A stretch of 64,000 bases of DNA from Fomitopsis serialis (Eukaryota; Basidiomycota; Agaricomycetes; Polyporales; Fomitopsidaceae): positions 124,001 to 188,000 of the forward strand of contig NW_025954976.1 of assembly GCF_022376445.1 (NCBI RefSeq), in the 5' to 3' direction. Under the pieces are notes generated by a model. That model saw only the letters and a program-made list of their open reading frames with translations. It did no database searches and was not told the DNA's origin. Position numbers and translations under genes: made by a program. Below are positions 48,666 to 59,677 of this stretch, piece by piece (position 1 is the stretch's first letter; every line of letters starts with the position of its first letter).

Positions 48666-50145
48666 ATGTCGGACTGCGACGTACCTGCAAATGTCGTGAA
48701 GATGTGAGTGTTTGTGATCCCTCCATGCTATACTTCGCTGACCCAACGCTCAAAGTGCAGGGCCGATTGTGAGTGTATCCAGTGCTCTGCTTTATCATGG
48801 ACATTCAACACGAGCCGTCGTGATGCATGGATTGTAGCTACTGGGCTCTCAGTTGAACTGGGGCCTGTTCGGCGTCCTTACTGTCCAAATGTGTAAGTCG
48901 ATCGCTCGGTTCTGCCAGTGCGGTTCTGTGGGGCTCATGGGCCTCGATCGGAAGACCTCTACACGGAGGCGGGTTACAAGGATCACATCTTCGTGAAGTA
49001 CATCGTGTACTGGATGTTCCTCTTCGAGGCCGTTCAAACCATCCTTTTGACCCACGACACGTTCCACCAACTGGCCTACAGCTTCGGCGACTTCAAGGGT
49101 TTGACCGCTTCGTACCTGATCGGATTCGAACTGGTCATTCAGTCTGCTCTCAGTACGTCCCAGTCTATGGTCATTCATCACGTACTGGACTACTAATGGC
49201 TACGGTGCAGTCGCTAGCGTGACTCAATGTTTCTACGCATGGCGTATATACATCCTCAGTAACTCCAAGATCCTTACGGGGCTCATCGTCTGTGTAAGTC
49301 GGACTTGTCACACGCTAGGTTCTGATCTTGTTCTTACGCAAGTTCGTAGGTTTCGTTGTTACAATGCGCTGGAGGTATCTCGGAGGGAATTGCGTGCTTC
49401 GTCTATGATAGTACGTCATCTACGATCCCTATTGAAGCGACATCCGTTGCGGTGAGTGAGATATCGTTGATATGCATCCATGGTCTAACCCCTGTGTAGA
49501 TTTGGATTGGAGGTAGCGCGGCGTGTGATATCATCATCACCATCTCCATGGTATACTTCGTGAGTGAAGTCCAGCTGCATTGTCTCCGTCAGGCAATTCA
49601 TTCAACGATGTGTGTTACCCAGCTATGGACAAAGCGTAGCGGTATTCAGAAGACGGACAGCATGGTCAACAAGCTGATCCAGCTTGTTGTCGAAACCGGC
49701 CTCTTGACAGGTGAGTTCGCAATCCACGCCCGTCCGCAGTAGAACACGCACAGAAGCTGACACTCCCTCGCGTGTAGCTACCATGGCGATCGTCCAAGTG
49801 TCTCTGTACAACATATTCAAGGACACCGAGTACTTCATGACGCCCGCCGGCACCCTCTCCAAGGCATACAGCAACTCCCTGCTCGTGCTCCTCAACAACC
49901 GCAACCAGATGCGGCAGACGCGGGACATGACCGTCGGCGCTACCAGCTTGGCCCTGCCGCAGCTGCAGACGGGGCGCGCGATCCAGATCAATGTCAACCA
50001 GGAGACGTTCGCCGATGGGAACAACGTGATGGCCGACATGGCCTCAGACAAAGTGCGCTCGACCCCTAAAGCGCTGCTGTCCACTCATCCATCTCGCGCG
50101 CAGAGTCAGTACGTGGAGTATCCCAAGATCTCGGAGCCCACCTAG
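48666..50145 (+). CDS. DUF6534 multi-pass membrane protein
   Basis: Basidiomycete membrane protein of the DUF6534 type, a large lineage-specific family with about seven predicted helices and no proven function. Exons join as: MSDCDVPANVVK|IAGPI|LLGSQLNW, then GLFGVLTVQM, KYIVYWMFLFEAVQTILL, FGDFKGLTASYLIGFELVIQ, SVTQCFYAWRIYILSNSK, ILTGLIVC, VSLLQCAGGISEGIACFVYD, IWIGGSAACDIIITISMVYF. The conserved cytosolic LWTKRSGIQKTDSMVNKLIQ and LVVETGLLTATMAIVQVSL follow. The tail (NSLLVLLNNRNQMRQTRDMT onward) is polar and ends in YPKISEPT. The first two exons are tiny and their splice sites were inferred from the family pattern. Six or more introns all keep frame. Confidence 0.85.
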
Positions 50146-50777
50146 GTCGGTCTTGATGGAGACCTGTCAAGCGACCTCCCTCATGTGCAGGCTGAGGGTA
50201 GCCGTCGTGTCGAGGTTTGGTGGAGATATGTTTGTGCTATAGACAAGGTTGCTGCGGTGTCATGGTTGTGCATCGCGTAGCCCAGGCATGTCAGACTACT
50301 ACCTCACGTTGTTGTCGCTCGTTTGCTGGTACAGTCATTGTCTAGAGATTCACCTGGCTTGATAAGTACGACATGGGACACATCGACTGACGTGCAGTAG
50401 CCCTGCTCATCGGCCCTCGTCGACGAAGCTTGCCGGCTTATATGTATGGCACTTCAACCACAATGAAGGTTCAATTCGTCAGGTAATGTACACGGATTGG
50501 ATTGTATGCGATAAGCGAGAGAGCAGATGAGCGCGTCGGATAGCATGCAAAGTCAGAGCGATGAGAAAGCGGATTCGACGTGACATGTTTCGTGAAGGAG
50601 CGTGACGGGCGAGGCTCTAGAAAACACAACGCCTATGAGTCGTAATGTTATGCACAAGCGAGAATAGAAATAATGATAGCGATCAAACGCCAAAACCAAA
50701 GCAATCGGACGAAGAACGAAGATAGCCATGTGTTCAACAGCGTAATGCGAGTCTCGGGAAGGGGGACTGGGCCCTGT
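50146..50777. other. Convergent intergenic region
   Basis: About 630 bp between the ends of the DUF6534 and DUF6593 genes. No gene seen. A short open frame on the minus strand here is an alternative reading of the DUF6593 3' end. Confidence 0.45.
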
Positions 50778-51685
50778 TCATGAAGTCCCTGAGGGGCGGC
50801 GGATGGTGTTTCGTAGGCTGGCGATGCTTCGTTTTGCGCGGCGGCCAAACCTGGACAAAGGATTCTTCTTCTGCGATCCGTAGACGTACTTCGTGATGCT
50901 GTACATGCGGTCGCGGAGACTGCTCAGGAGCAGGTAGCACACTGATATATGCTCATGTCAAAACATGCCAACGGCGACGACCAAGGCCAGCTTACCTAGC
51001 ATCTCCAACATTTCATCCTCGGGAAGATTTCCCAAGTCTAGGTAGTCTCCGCCCACGCGAGAGGAGGTGGCGGGCGCCAACTTTTTCTCCTCTGGCAGGT
51101 ATACGTGATTTTGATACAGTCCGCCAATGACTTCGTCGTCGTCGTCGAGAAGCTGTCACAGCTTAAGCTTTGATTGTGAATGTGCTGAACAGATCGACGT
51201 ACCGAAAGACTGTCTGGTGTCATGCGCCATGTGTACTCATAACGAGTCGGCAGCAAGGTTTCGTCGGGACTGTCATATCGGCGGTTGTGTCAGAGAGTGA
51301 CACGACGGAAAGGACCCTCAGGGTGAAGACGCGCGGCGTTGGACACTCACAGTATCTTCACGAACGCAGAGTCAAACAGCTCAATCGTCCCATTGATCTC
51401 ATTGTCCCCTATGCGAATATGGGAGGCAGTCGTCCCCTTCCAAGTAATCTCCGCTACGATGCGCCCCTCGCCGTCCTCGATGAAAGTCATGTGCTGATCG
51501 TTGGCGACATCGACGCGTGAACTGCTCGAGCTGGCCGTGCTCGTGCTGGACCATGTCCCCGATCGTTGGCGCTGAGGGCGGCAGGTGAGGGTCCGAAAGG
51601 CGACTGCGCCGGTGACCGCGTCGGTGATCGTGGTCTCGTACACGTCCGAAGACGCGAAGTGGAACAGCATGTCGACGTCAATCAC
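50778..51685 (-). CDS. DUF6593-type protein
   Basis: Basidiomycete protein of the DUF6593 type, function unknown, with a tubby-like beta-rich layout. On the minus strand: MIDVDMLFHFASSDVYETTI, DAVTGAVAFRTLTCRPQRQR, a Ser/Thr-rich stretch, then MTFIEDGEGRIVAEITWKGT (the typical 'I..I.W' strand), IELFDSAFVKI, YEYTWRMTPDSL (matching the 'Y.W' core of the family), DDEVIGGLYQNHVYLP, and LPEDEMLEMLVCYLLLSSLR. The last is the C-terminal helix where many relatives have a near-identical 'L..V..S..Y.E..R' segment. A basic tail (SRFGRRAKRSIASLRNTIRR) follows, stop at 50778-50780. Introns near 51356-51269, 51199-51155 and 50997-50940 are short. The start at 51685 could alternatively be the ATG at 51670. 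Confidence 0.75.
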
Positions 51686-52794
51686 AAGGCACAGGGTGGA
51701 GGTTGGGTGATGGAGGGCAGGGGTCGTGCAAGATATAGCGAACAGCGGCGTACGGGTTCGCTCGGTGGCATGTAACGTGCCTGTCTGGCCCTATATACTG
51801 CAGATAATGAAGAGGACCCATGCGAACGGGCGAGCATCCCCGGGACCTTCCTATGGAACGGTAAGCGAGGTCGATCATAAGGAGTTGCCTTATTGAAGCA
51901 CAAACACTGTGCTCACAATGGATAAAGTGGCAAGTCCGATGACTAATCAGTTCCATAAGACGTTCCTTTGCCCCAGATAATCATTCAGAAAATACGACAT
52001 TTTTGCACCCTCCTTCTGGATCGATGCGTATGGGACAAGTCTCTGGGGTTGGCATCGAGGACAATGGGCACAGTCGCGTGTGGAGGAGCCCGAAATGACG
52101 AACTATAGGCAGGTATATATGTTGTCGAGCGAAACAATAAGCATCGGGAGCGTGGGTAATCGACAGCTGTCAGGGCGCCTACGAGCATCTTCGCACCTGC
52201 CATTTGTGGTCTCTCCTTTGTTCACGCTTTCGTCGACGGTGCCTCGTGACGGGTACTGTCCGGGCCTCAGTCCAGCTCGCAGGTGTTACACTGACGGTCT
52301 AGGCGGATGCTCGGATATCGAGGACCGACTCGAAGGCTTCAAACCCGTGAAGGGAAGCAGCGATACTGAACTCCCGGGCCATCCACCCATAGCCGGACAG
52401 CCGCCCGTCAGAACGCCGGGGCGTTAGCGCATTTTGGATTCCTATTCGCCTATAAGTGCAGGCCTGTGATGAAACGAAGCCATTCCAGGTGGGCTGCGGG
52501 GGAAGCAGACGTCGGAGGTGTATGCCGGCTCGACAGGTCACCGGTGCACCAAGCACGACTGTAAGGTCATCTCAGCTCGCTGTCCTGAAATGGTCAAGTT
52601 CCGGCACCCTATAATGAGTCGGATGATGACCCCACTCTAAGTGCGGGGCCCCGCACTGTGAAGCGCTCGACCTCGAATCATCGACCTCATCCCGACGAAC
52701 TGCTCAAAGGACGAAGACTGTCGTGATGGTGCTCAGAGGTGCGATAGGCCATTTGTGCCGGACTACCTCTAAGAGCTAATATTGTACAGAGGTT
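51686..52794. other. Divergent promoter region, no supported gene
   Basis: 1.1 kb between the divergent DUF6593 and acyl-CoA ligase genes. No domain or RNA gene was found in the short open frames. A small inverted word CGGGGCCCCGC sits at 52647-52657 (GTGCGGGGCCCCGCAC, a perfect palindrome at 52645-52660). Confidence 0.45.
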
Positions 52795-55484
52795 ATGAGG
52801 TCTTTCCGTCCCACGCCGGAAAGCCTTCCGCCACCAGAGGTCCTCTACAGACCCCGACTTCCCTTAGGTGTCCGTGTGTACAGACAGCCATTGGTATGTG
52901 GGTTCTCGTGTTCTATACAGCAAGATCTCATGAATGGACACCGGCAGAATCCATTGATATTTCTGCTGAAAGCTGCACAATTATATCCGCAAAAACTTGC
53001 CATAGCGCACCCGGACGTCCCACACCCTGTGTTCTATTCATATGAAGTCTGGTCAGTCCCACCGAATGAACCAATGTTAGCCAGATCTGACTTCCTGAGG
53101 CCGTTACACAGGGCTCAGCGCACACAGAATTTAGCATATGCTCTGATACGTGCTGGGGTACAACCGGGCGACCGTGTCGCGGTCATTGCCCCAAACTCGT
53201 GAGTCCACGGTCATATTTCACAAAATCACAGAGCCTTGACATACTTTCAGACCACTCATAGCCGGTGCGTGATCGTGTACCAACACCAGCGTCGTTACTT
53301 ACCCCTGAGCCCCCCGGGCACACATACCTGCAGATGCATACCAGGGCGTCCTCGCCGCCAGAGCTGTCATATGCCCAATCAACACGCGTTTGACACAACA
53401 AGAAGTCGCTTACATCCTCGATCACAGTGGTGCCAAGATAATCCTCGTAGATCATGAATATGCCCACGTTGTCCAGGGCGCGCAAGCGCAAGTCATTGTA
53501 GCGAATGATACGGGGAAGCCTGGGGATCCATACGAGGACTTCTTGAGTGCTGGGAGGAAGTTCAGCAGAGAGAGGGGATGGCCTGGTTTGGAGTGGGAAG
53601 CGGACGAGGAAGCACCGGCTGCCTTGTGCTATACGTGAGTATGCACCGTGTAGCGAATGGTACAGCACTCATGCATTTGTACAGATCTGGAACCACGGGT
53701 CGAGTGAGTGCATGTCCAGGGAACAACTATACATTCCACAACTAACGGGTGAACAAATCAAGCCAAAAGGCGTCGTCACGACACTGCGAGGTAAATGCTA
53801 CTCCAACGATCAGTGCGCAGCGGTCAAATTGACGTTCGCAGGTTCGTACCTCGCGGCCGTCGCAAACGCCTATGAAACAAGGTGAGTGCGCCAATTGACC
53901 GCATGGCCTGCTCACAGTATGTTGAAGGATGGACCGTGACTCCACGTATCTCTGGTAGTTGCACATATCGGCTTCTTCGTATAGCCGCAGCTGACGTGCT
54001 GTTGCGTAGGATTCTCCCTATGTTCCATGCGTCCGGCTGGACGTATCCCTGGGCAGTAACGCTTGCTTCCGCATTGCAGGTGTGTCCTATGCAAGGAGGT
54101 CCAATCAATATCTCACCAATGACTGAAATCAATCAAACCCAGATCACGGCACGAACAGTGTCATATCCCCTCATCTGGAAGCATTTGCTGCACTCCGGTG
54201 TCACCCACTATTGCGGAGCTCCCACCGTACAGGTAGATTATGTACACGAAGTCCGACATAATTTGCTCACCCGCGTCGTAAATGTCATAGATTGGACTGG
54301 TGAATGCACCGCAAGCGAGGGCACTCGACAAACCCGTGGTGGCTATCATCGCAGGCTCAGCGCCGACCGCGCACTTGCTCGGCGAACTAGAGAAGAGAAA
54401 CTTCCGCCCCGTACACGTCTACGGGTTGACGTGAGTCATCTTTCCCATGCTAGAGGCATGTTACTTACATGTTTGATGAACTGGACAGCGAGGTAAGGAG
54501 TCTTAGCGTACCTTACGCATTTTTTGATCTGACTCTCTCGGTGCGATTCGTTGGGCAGACGTATGGCCCCTTTACGCGCTGCTATGACCAGCCTGCGTGG
54601 GCCTCTCTTTCCCCCGACGACCGTGCGAGATCCATGGCGCGACAAGGACTCGCGTTTGCCACATCGGACGATGCCCGCGTCGTCTATCCACTGAAGGAAG
54701 GCGAAGATCCATATGCGGACACGGAGCTCGTGGACGTGCCCAAAGATGGGAAGACTGTAGGGGAAGTTGTCGTGCGCGGTAACATCGTCATGAAAGAGGT
54801 AAGTGGGGCCTTGCGTGTGATTGTGAGGTTAGAGCAGTGATCTGGTGTGCCGTAGTATTTCAGGGACTCCGAGGCGACAAGAAAGGCGTTTCGGGGCGGA
54901 CACTTCGGCACGGGCGACTTGGCAGTATGGTATCCTGACGGTTACGTCTCCGTCCAAGACAGGAGCAAGGACATCATCATATCAGGTGGCGAGGTGAGTC
55001 TAAATAGCGCTAACAGGATTGGCCCTCACAAGGGAACATGGCACCTGTGCAGAATGCGTCAAGCCTCGCAATAGAGCAAGGCCAGTTGAACAGTCGAACA
55101 CAGATCCTCGGGACCGACGCTGATGTCATCGCGCGTACAGAGCTTGCCAGCCATCCGGACGCCTTGGAGGTCGCAGTTGTAGCTCGGCCGCATCCTCGAT
55201 GGGGCGAACGCGCCATGGCATTCGTGATTCTACACCCTCAACGCGCATCAAAGTGGATAGGGCGACACGCCGATTTCGAAGAGGACTTGAAGAAGCACGC
55301 ACGCACTCGTTTGCCAGGCTTTGCGTGTCCGGAATGGGTCGCAGTCGTCGATGATCTTCCCGTGAGTTACTTTCGGATTCGTCTTGCAGAAAGTAGTCGG
55401 TGTTGATCAATGTTGACTGTCCAGAAAACGTCGACCGGGAAGATTCAGAAAGTAGTCCTGCGTAAGACGGTGGCGAAGCTTTGA
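52795..55484 (+). CDS. AMP-binding acyl-CoA ligase with C-terminal peroxisomal signal
   Basis: Adenylate-forming enzyme that activates a carboxylic acid to its acyl-CoA. In order: FLLKAAQLYPQKLAIAHPDV, RAGVQPGDRVAVIAPNS, AVICPINTRLTQQEVAYIL, the P-loop-like YTSGTTGRPKGVVTT (split by introns), LPMFHASGWTYPW, VVAIIAGSAPTAHLLGELEK, TYGPFTRCYDQPAWASL, GHFGTGDLAVWYPDGYVSV, DRSKDIIISGGEN, RPHPRWGERAMAFVIL and the catalytic-lysine motif KTSTGKIQK. It ends in VAKL with stop at 55482-55484; AKL is a functional-type PTS1, so a peroxisomal location is predicted. The gene has a dozen short introns. One clear frame break near 53936 (GGACCGTGACTCC) separates MLKDGP from DSTYLW; a second discontinuity is suspected near 54548 before TYGP. 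An intron near 55071 appears to use a GC donor. The acid substrate is unknown. Confidence 0.87.
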
Positions 55485-55847
55485 ATTTGGCAATTTACGG
55501 ACAAACCATGCGTTCCAATGATCATAATAGCCATTCGTAAAAATGAGAGAGGTGGTGGCGACCGTTTCGCGCCGAGTAACGCGCACGTGTTTTAAGTGTG
55601 ACTGGGAGCGCGCGTGACCAGAAGCGCCGGTAGGTGGCGCCCTGTTTATACGTCTTTGGACGCTGTTTCTTGTTCCAAACCATCCCGGCGTCAGCGACGA
55701 CGACGACGACATCCGACACGACGACGAATTCTTGCTCTTTCCTCCCCGTCGCCGCGCGTGGCTCTCTCGTGGTGCTTCAGCGGCTCTCAACGTGGCTTGC
55801 AAACACCCCTAGTCGAAATCAAGTCGAACTTGTCGTAATCCGCGGGT

Positions 55848-58800
55848 ATGGCCCAACGGCAGCGCGTACATTCTAGAGTTACTTCCGTACCAGACGCCGC
55901 CCACCTCCTCCGCAAGAACCTCAAAACGCGACGCGCTATCGGCTCGCGTAGACGCGTCACTTACGCCAACCCTTATATCTCCCCCAGTTCCAGCTCTCAC
56001 GGCCGTGGCCCGTCCAGCTCCCCTCCCCAATCTCCACGCCAGGTGTTGGTCCCAGTACAGTTCAATCTGCGCAGGCTGCCTTCGCGCTCGTTTGGCGAGA
56101 AGGATAGGATGCGCCATGAGGTGGAGACTTACCACCGTAGCCTTACTGGCACGAAGCGGAAACGCATCGTGAGCGGTGCAGAGAACACAGCCAGTGTACG
56201 CGGTTCGCGCGGAAGTAGGGTTAAACGGCGCAAGGCTACGCACAACTCAAGTGACGATGAGATCACCAGCGGTATGGACGTAGACGATCAGTCTCGTTGG
56301 GAAGCTTCGGACAATTCCGAAGACGAACAGGACCTGGATTCATGTGAGGAAACGTGTTTATCGTGCATTGTCACCTCCTAACCCCTTTTCAGCCGATAAT
56401 TTCCTTATCGACGACGCCCACCCCAGGCAACTCTTGCGTCTGCGCAAGGACGAGCTTGTTCGTCTTTACGTCGCCGCCGGGCTCTCCGAAGACGCGGAAC
56501 TTCTGACGAAGCCCGAAATTGTCGACTGCATCGTTGCCGCCCGTGATGACGTTGCGGAGCTACCTCCTTCGTCTCCCCCGACAGCCATCGACAGTGGCTC
56601 CAGTGATTATTCTTCCGATGGTGGGAGCGTTGCCGGAGGGGAGGAAACGGACTTCACAGGTCGGGCACGAAACGGATTGAGGAGGCGAGCGACTATGGCG
56701 GACCTGAGCCATGGCTCGCGCCCACGTCCCTCAGATAGATGCCTATCACTAGGCCAAATTGATCCTGATGCCTATGCTGCGAAGCGTGCCAAATATAACG
56801 GCATCGTTGGAACCGTACGCGCTGGAGGGCCTTCGACACGGCGGTAAGCACTATCGCCGTTCTTCGTGAGGCATCACCTGAGGTCTTCATTTACAGGCGA
56901 GGAATGAGCAATGCGAGCTCCCTTCGGTCTTCTCCCACTTCGTCAGCTGCTGCGTCTCTTCCATCACCTCCTGCTACACGACTGCGATCCCGCAAGTCGT
57001 CCCACGAGGAGAAGTCGTCTACGCCTTCATCAAGCCATAGCAAGGGCCGCGGCAAAGGCAAGCAAGTCGAATTTAGCGAGAGTGTCCAAATCAGCGAGGC
57101 GAAAGACCCTCAACCCTTTGATGATGAAAGTGATTTGACCGACTTGACGGAAATTGAGGAGTCAATCGCTGCTACGTCACCCAGTCCACGGCGCTTACGG
57201 AGCAAGGGCGAGAAGCCACGAGTGGTGAGCCGCAAGGGCAAGGAGAAGGCGCATGATGGTGCCCTCGACTCAGGTAAACGGGTCACGCCTATGCGGAAGG
57301 CGAAGAAAAACGTTGGTTCCTTGGCCGAGGAAGATGATGACGAGGCAGAGGACGATGAAGACCAGCTAGAGAGCGATGCAGAGCAGGAGGAAGAGGAAGA
57401 CCAACTAGCGTCGCCGTCACCACTGCGAACTCCTGTCAAACGACGCCTACGCCCACGACGGATTCAGACGCATACGCCGCCTAGTGATGGCGATGATGAG
57501 CAAAGTGCGGATGAGGACGTAGAGGAGAGCATTGATGGTGAGGAGTCGAGTGAGGACGACGATGCCACCATCGCCGGGGATGAGTCGGTGGAGGAGGAGC
57601 CCATTGTCGAGCCACGGGTACTGAGGAGCGGCAAGGTGGTTGCCGAGGAAGACGAGGAGTCTCTCGGTGATGAGGATGAGGACGACGAGGATGATGAAGA
57701 AGACGACGATTACCGTGACTCCGCTGCTGAGGAGGTCGTCATCGACGCTGATGGTGAGGCTGAGGGAGGCGAGGAGATCGAGGAGTCGATGGATGACGAT
57801 AGTGAGTTTCCTTCCTGCGCGTGGTGGCGCGTTCATATTGATTCATGTTGTCCCAGTCGATCTCACTATTGCAACGACAAAGACACTCGTTCGTCTTCGC
57901 CGAGGTGACCTCGTGCGGTTATGCGAGACTCGCGACATCGAAGCGTCTGGCACCAAGCCACAGCTCGCTGAGGCGCTTCTACAATGGCGGGACAAGCACT
58001 GTAGCTCGCCATCATCGACGGGTACCGTAAGACCTCCCTCCACCATGAAACCTCGCGTGAATGGCAAGCGGAAAAGCGGAAGCAAGAGCAATAGCCCGCC
58101 TGTCCTTGACCGCTCAGATCGAGTCCACCTCGACGAGCCTCGGACGCCACCAGTGTCCGGGCGGACAAAGGCCACTGAGCCTGAGTTGGAGCTCGATCTA
58201 GAGAGCTTGGGGCTGGAGGACAGGGAGATTCCACCAGACAAGTTGACGAAGCTCGAGAAGATCGGTAGCGGCGGCTTCAAGGACGTCTTTATTGGTAAAT
58301 TCAAGGGTCGCAAGGTCGCGATTGCTGAGTTCCGTGGCCAGCTAAGCGAGAGTGAGTGTCGGCTTCGTCTTAGTTGCGTCTCGCATTCTTATCGCTGCGA
58401 AGTGGACATTAAGGAGCTGAAGCTGCTGGGTGATTTCGACCACCCGAACATCGTCAAATTCGTACGTGGTCCCCCATCTGTCTCCTATACTCGCATCTAA
58501 TACGTCGGACAGCTCGGTGTGAGCATTCCGGAGAATACGAAGGAGACTCCTGTCATGATAGTTAGCGAGCTTTGCTCTAACGGCGACCTATTCGACTACG
58601 TCCGCAACGTCAACCCTCCTTCATTGTATAGAGTGGTGAGTGTTCACCGGGTTGCCTATGTGCGCTGATGTGAACGCTCCTTTCAAGTTGTCCATCATGC
58701 TGGACATCGCTAGAGGACTAGAGTATCTTCACACACGGAAACCGTCGGTCATTCATAGAGACTGCAAATCGTCGAATATCCTTATCACCTCAAGGGGCGT

Positions 58801-59313
58801 CGCCAAGATCACAGACTTCGGGCTGGCTAAGGTCAAGCAATCCACTCGGTCTATGGTTCGCAGCTTGGTGGGGACGGTCAACTGGCAAGCCCCAGAGCTC
58901 TGGCACCCGCATCCGAAGTACAACCACAAGGTTGACGTCTTCTCATGCGCGATGGTCTTCTGGGAAATGCTCCAATGGCATGTACCGAACAAGAAATTCC
59001 CGTGGGAGGTAAGCCCGTATGGCCACGCATATCAGTGCTGCGATTGAACTGTTCGTGTAGGGTATGAACGAACATGCTATCTATGATATCGTAGGTCATA
59101 AGCGTCAAAGGTAACAGACTCCCCTTCGTGGCGTGGACGAGTGAGTGCTCACATCGTTTATTCGACAGGCCTTCCATTAGCGGGCTGCGAAAGCACTGGT
59201 GTCCCGAGATCGTTGATCTTATGGAGCGGATGTGGGCTCACGAGCCCAATGAGCGTCCGACGATGGCGGAAGTCGTTGAGGAGCTGGAAGATCTCGTTCG
59301 CAAGTATCGCTAG
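55848..59313 (+). CDS. TKL-type protein kinase with two SAP-like motifs and acidic region
   Basis: Predicted nuclear Ser/Thr or TKL-class kinase of about 1,000 residues, similar to the TKL group expanded in mushrooms. The N-terminal basic region is followed by a SAP-like helix pair (LLRLRKDELVRLYVAAGLSE, about 56430) and a long Ser-, Lys- and Glu/Asp-rich disordered stretch (about 56900-57800). A second SAP-like motif follows (LVRLRRGDLVRLCETRDIEA, about 57890). The kinase domain starts near 58250: glycine loop IGSGGFKDVFIGKFKG, then KVAIAEFRGQLSE where the usual VAIK lysine is Ala, ELKLLGDFDHPNIVKFLG, catalytic loop VIHRDCKSSNIL, DFGLAK, GTVNWQAPELW, DVFSCAMVFWEML, and a final MWAHEPNERPTMAEV. 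All eight introns are short, GT-AG and in frame. Asp in HRD and DFG are present, so catalysis is possible if the loop lysine substitutes. Confidence 0.9.
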
Positions 59314-59557
59314 CGCCTCTGCATCTTGCTGCTATCATCTGTTGGACTGGGTCTCGGTGCGCCTTCATCTTATCCCATCTCTCCATGGACTGTTGGATCC
59401 AGCTGTGGTGCTACACGTATGTATTGGTTGTGACCAGCTACGATTTCGCGCGTATTTGGCGGAAGTCACCCCGCATTGTACAAAACTTATGCTCACACTA
59501 CTCATACGTTATGTCGCACTATACGCATTGCTTTGTCATGCATCATTGCCTCCATTG

Positions 59558-59578
59558 TCATCATCATCATCATCATCA
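59558..59578 (+). repeat. (TCA)7 microsatellite
   Basis: Seven uninterrupted TCA units in the 245-bp gap region after the kinase stop codon, before the DUF6535 gene on the other strand. Confidence 0.9.
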
Positions 59579-59677
59579 TTGTACCGTAGCATACATATTT
59601 CTTCATTGCAATCAAAGACTTGTACATTGTAAGGATCTTGCGAGGTTCTCGGTTGTCGGCGACCATATCGGTCGAAA

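Noticed and set aside
52891..52917. Apparent 27-bp intron GTATGT...ATACAG in the acyl-CoA ligase
   Set aside because: Too short for a normal intron, and the sequence is open in frame, so it is probably coding.
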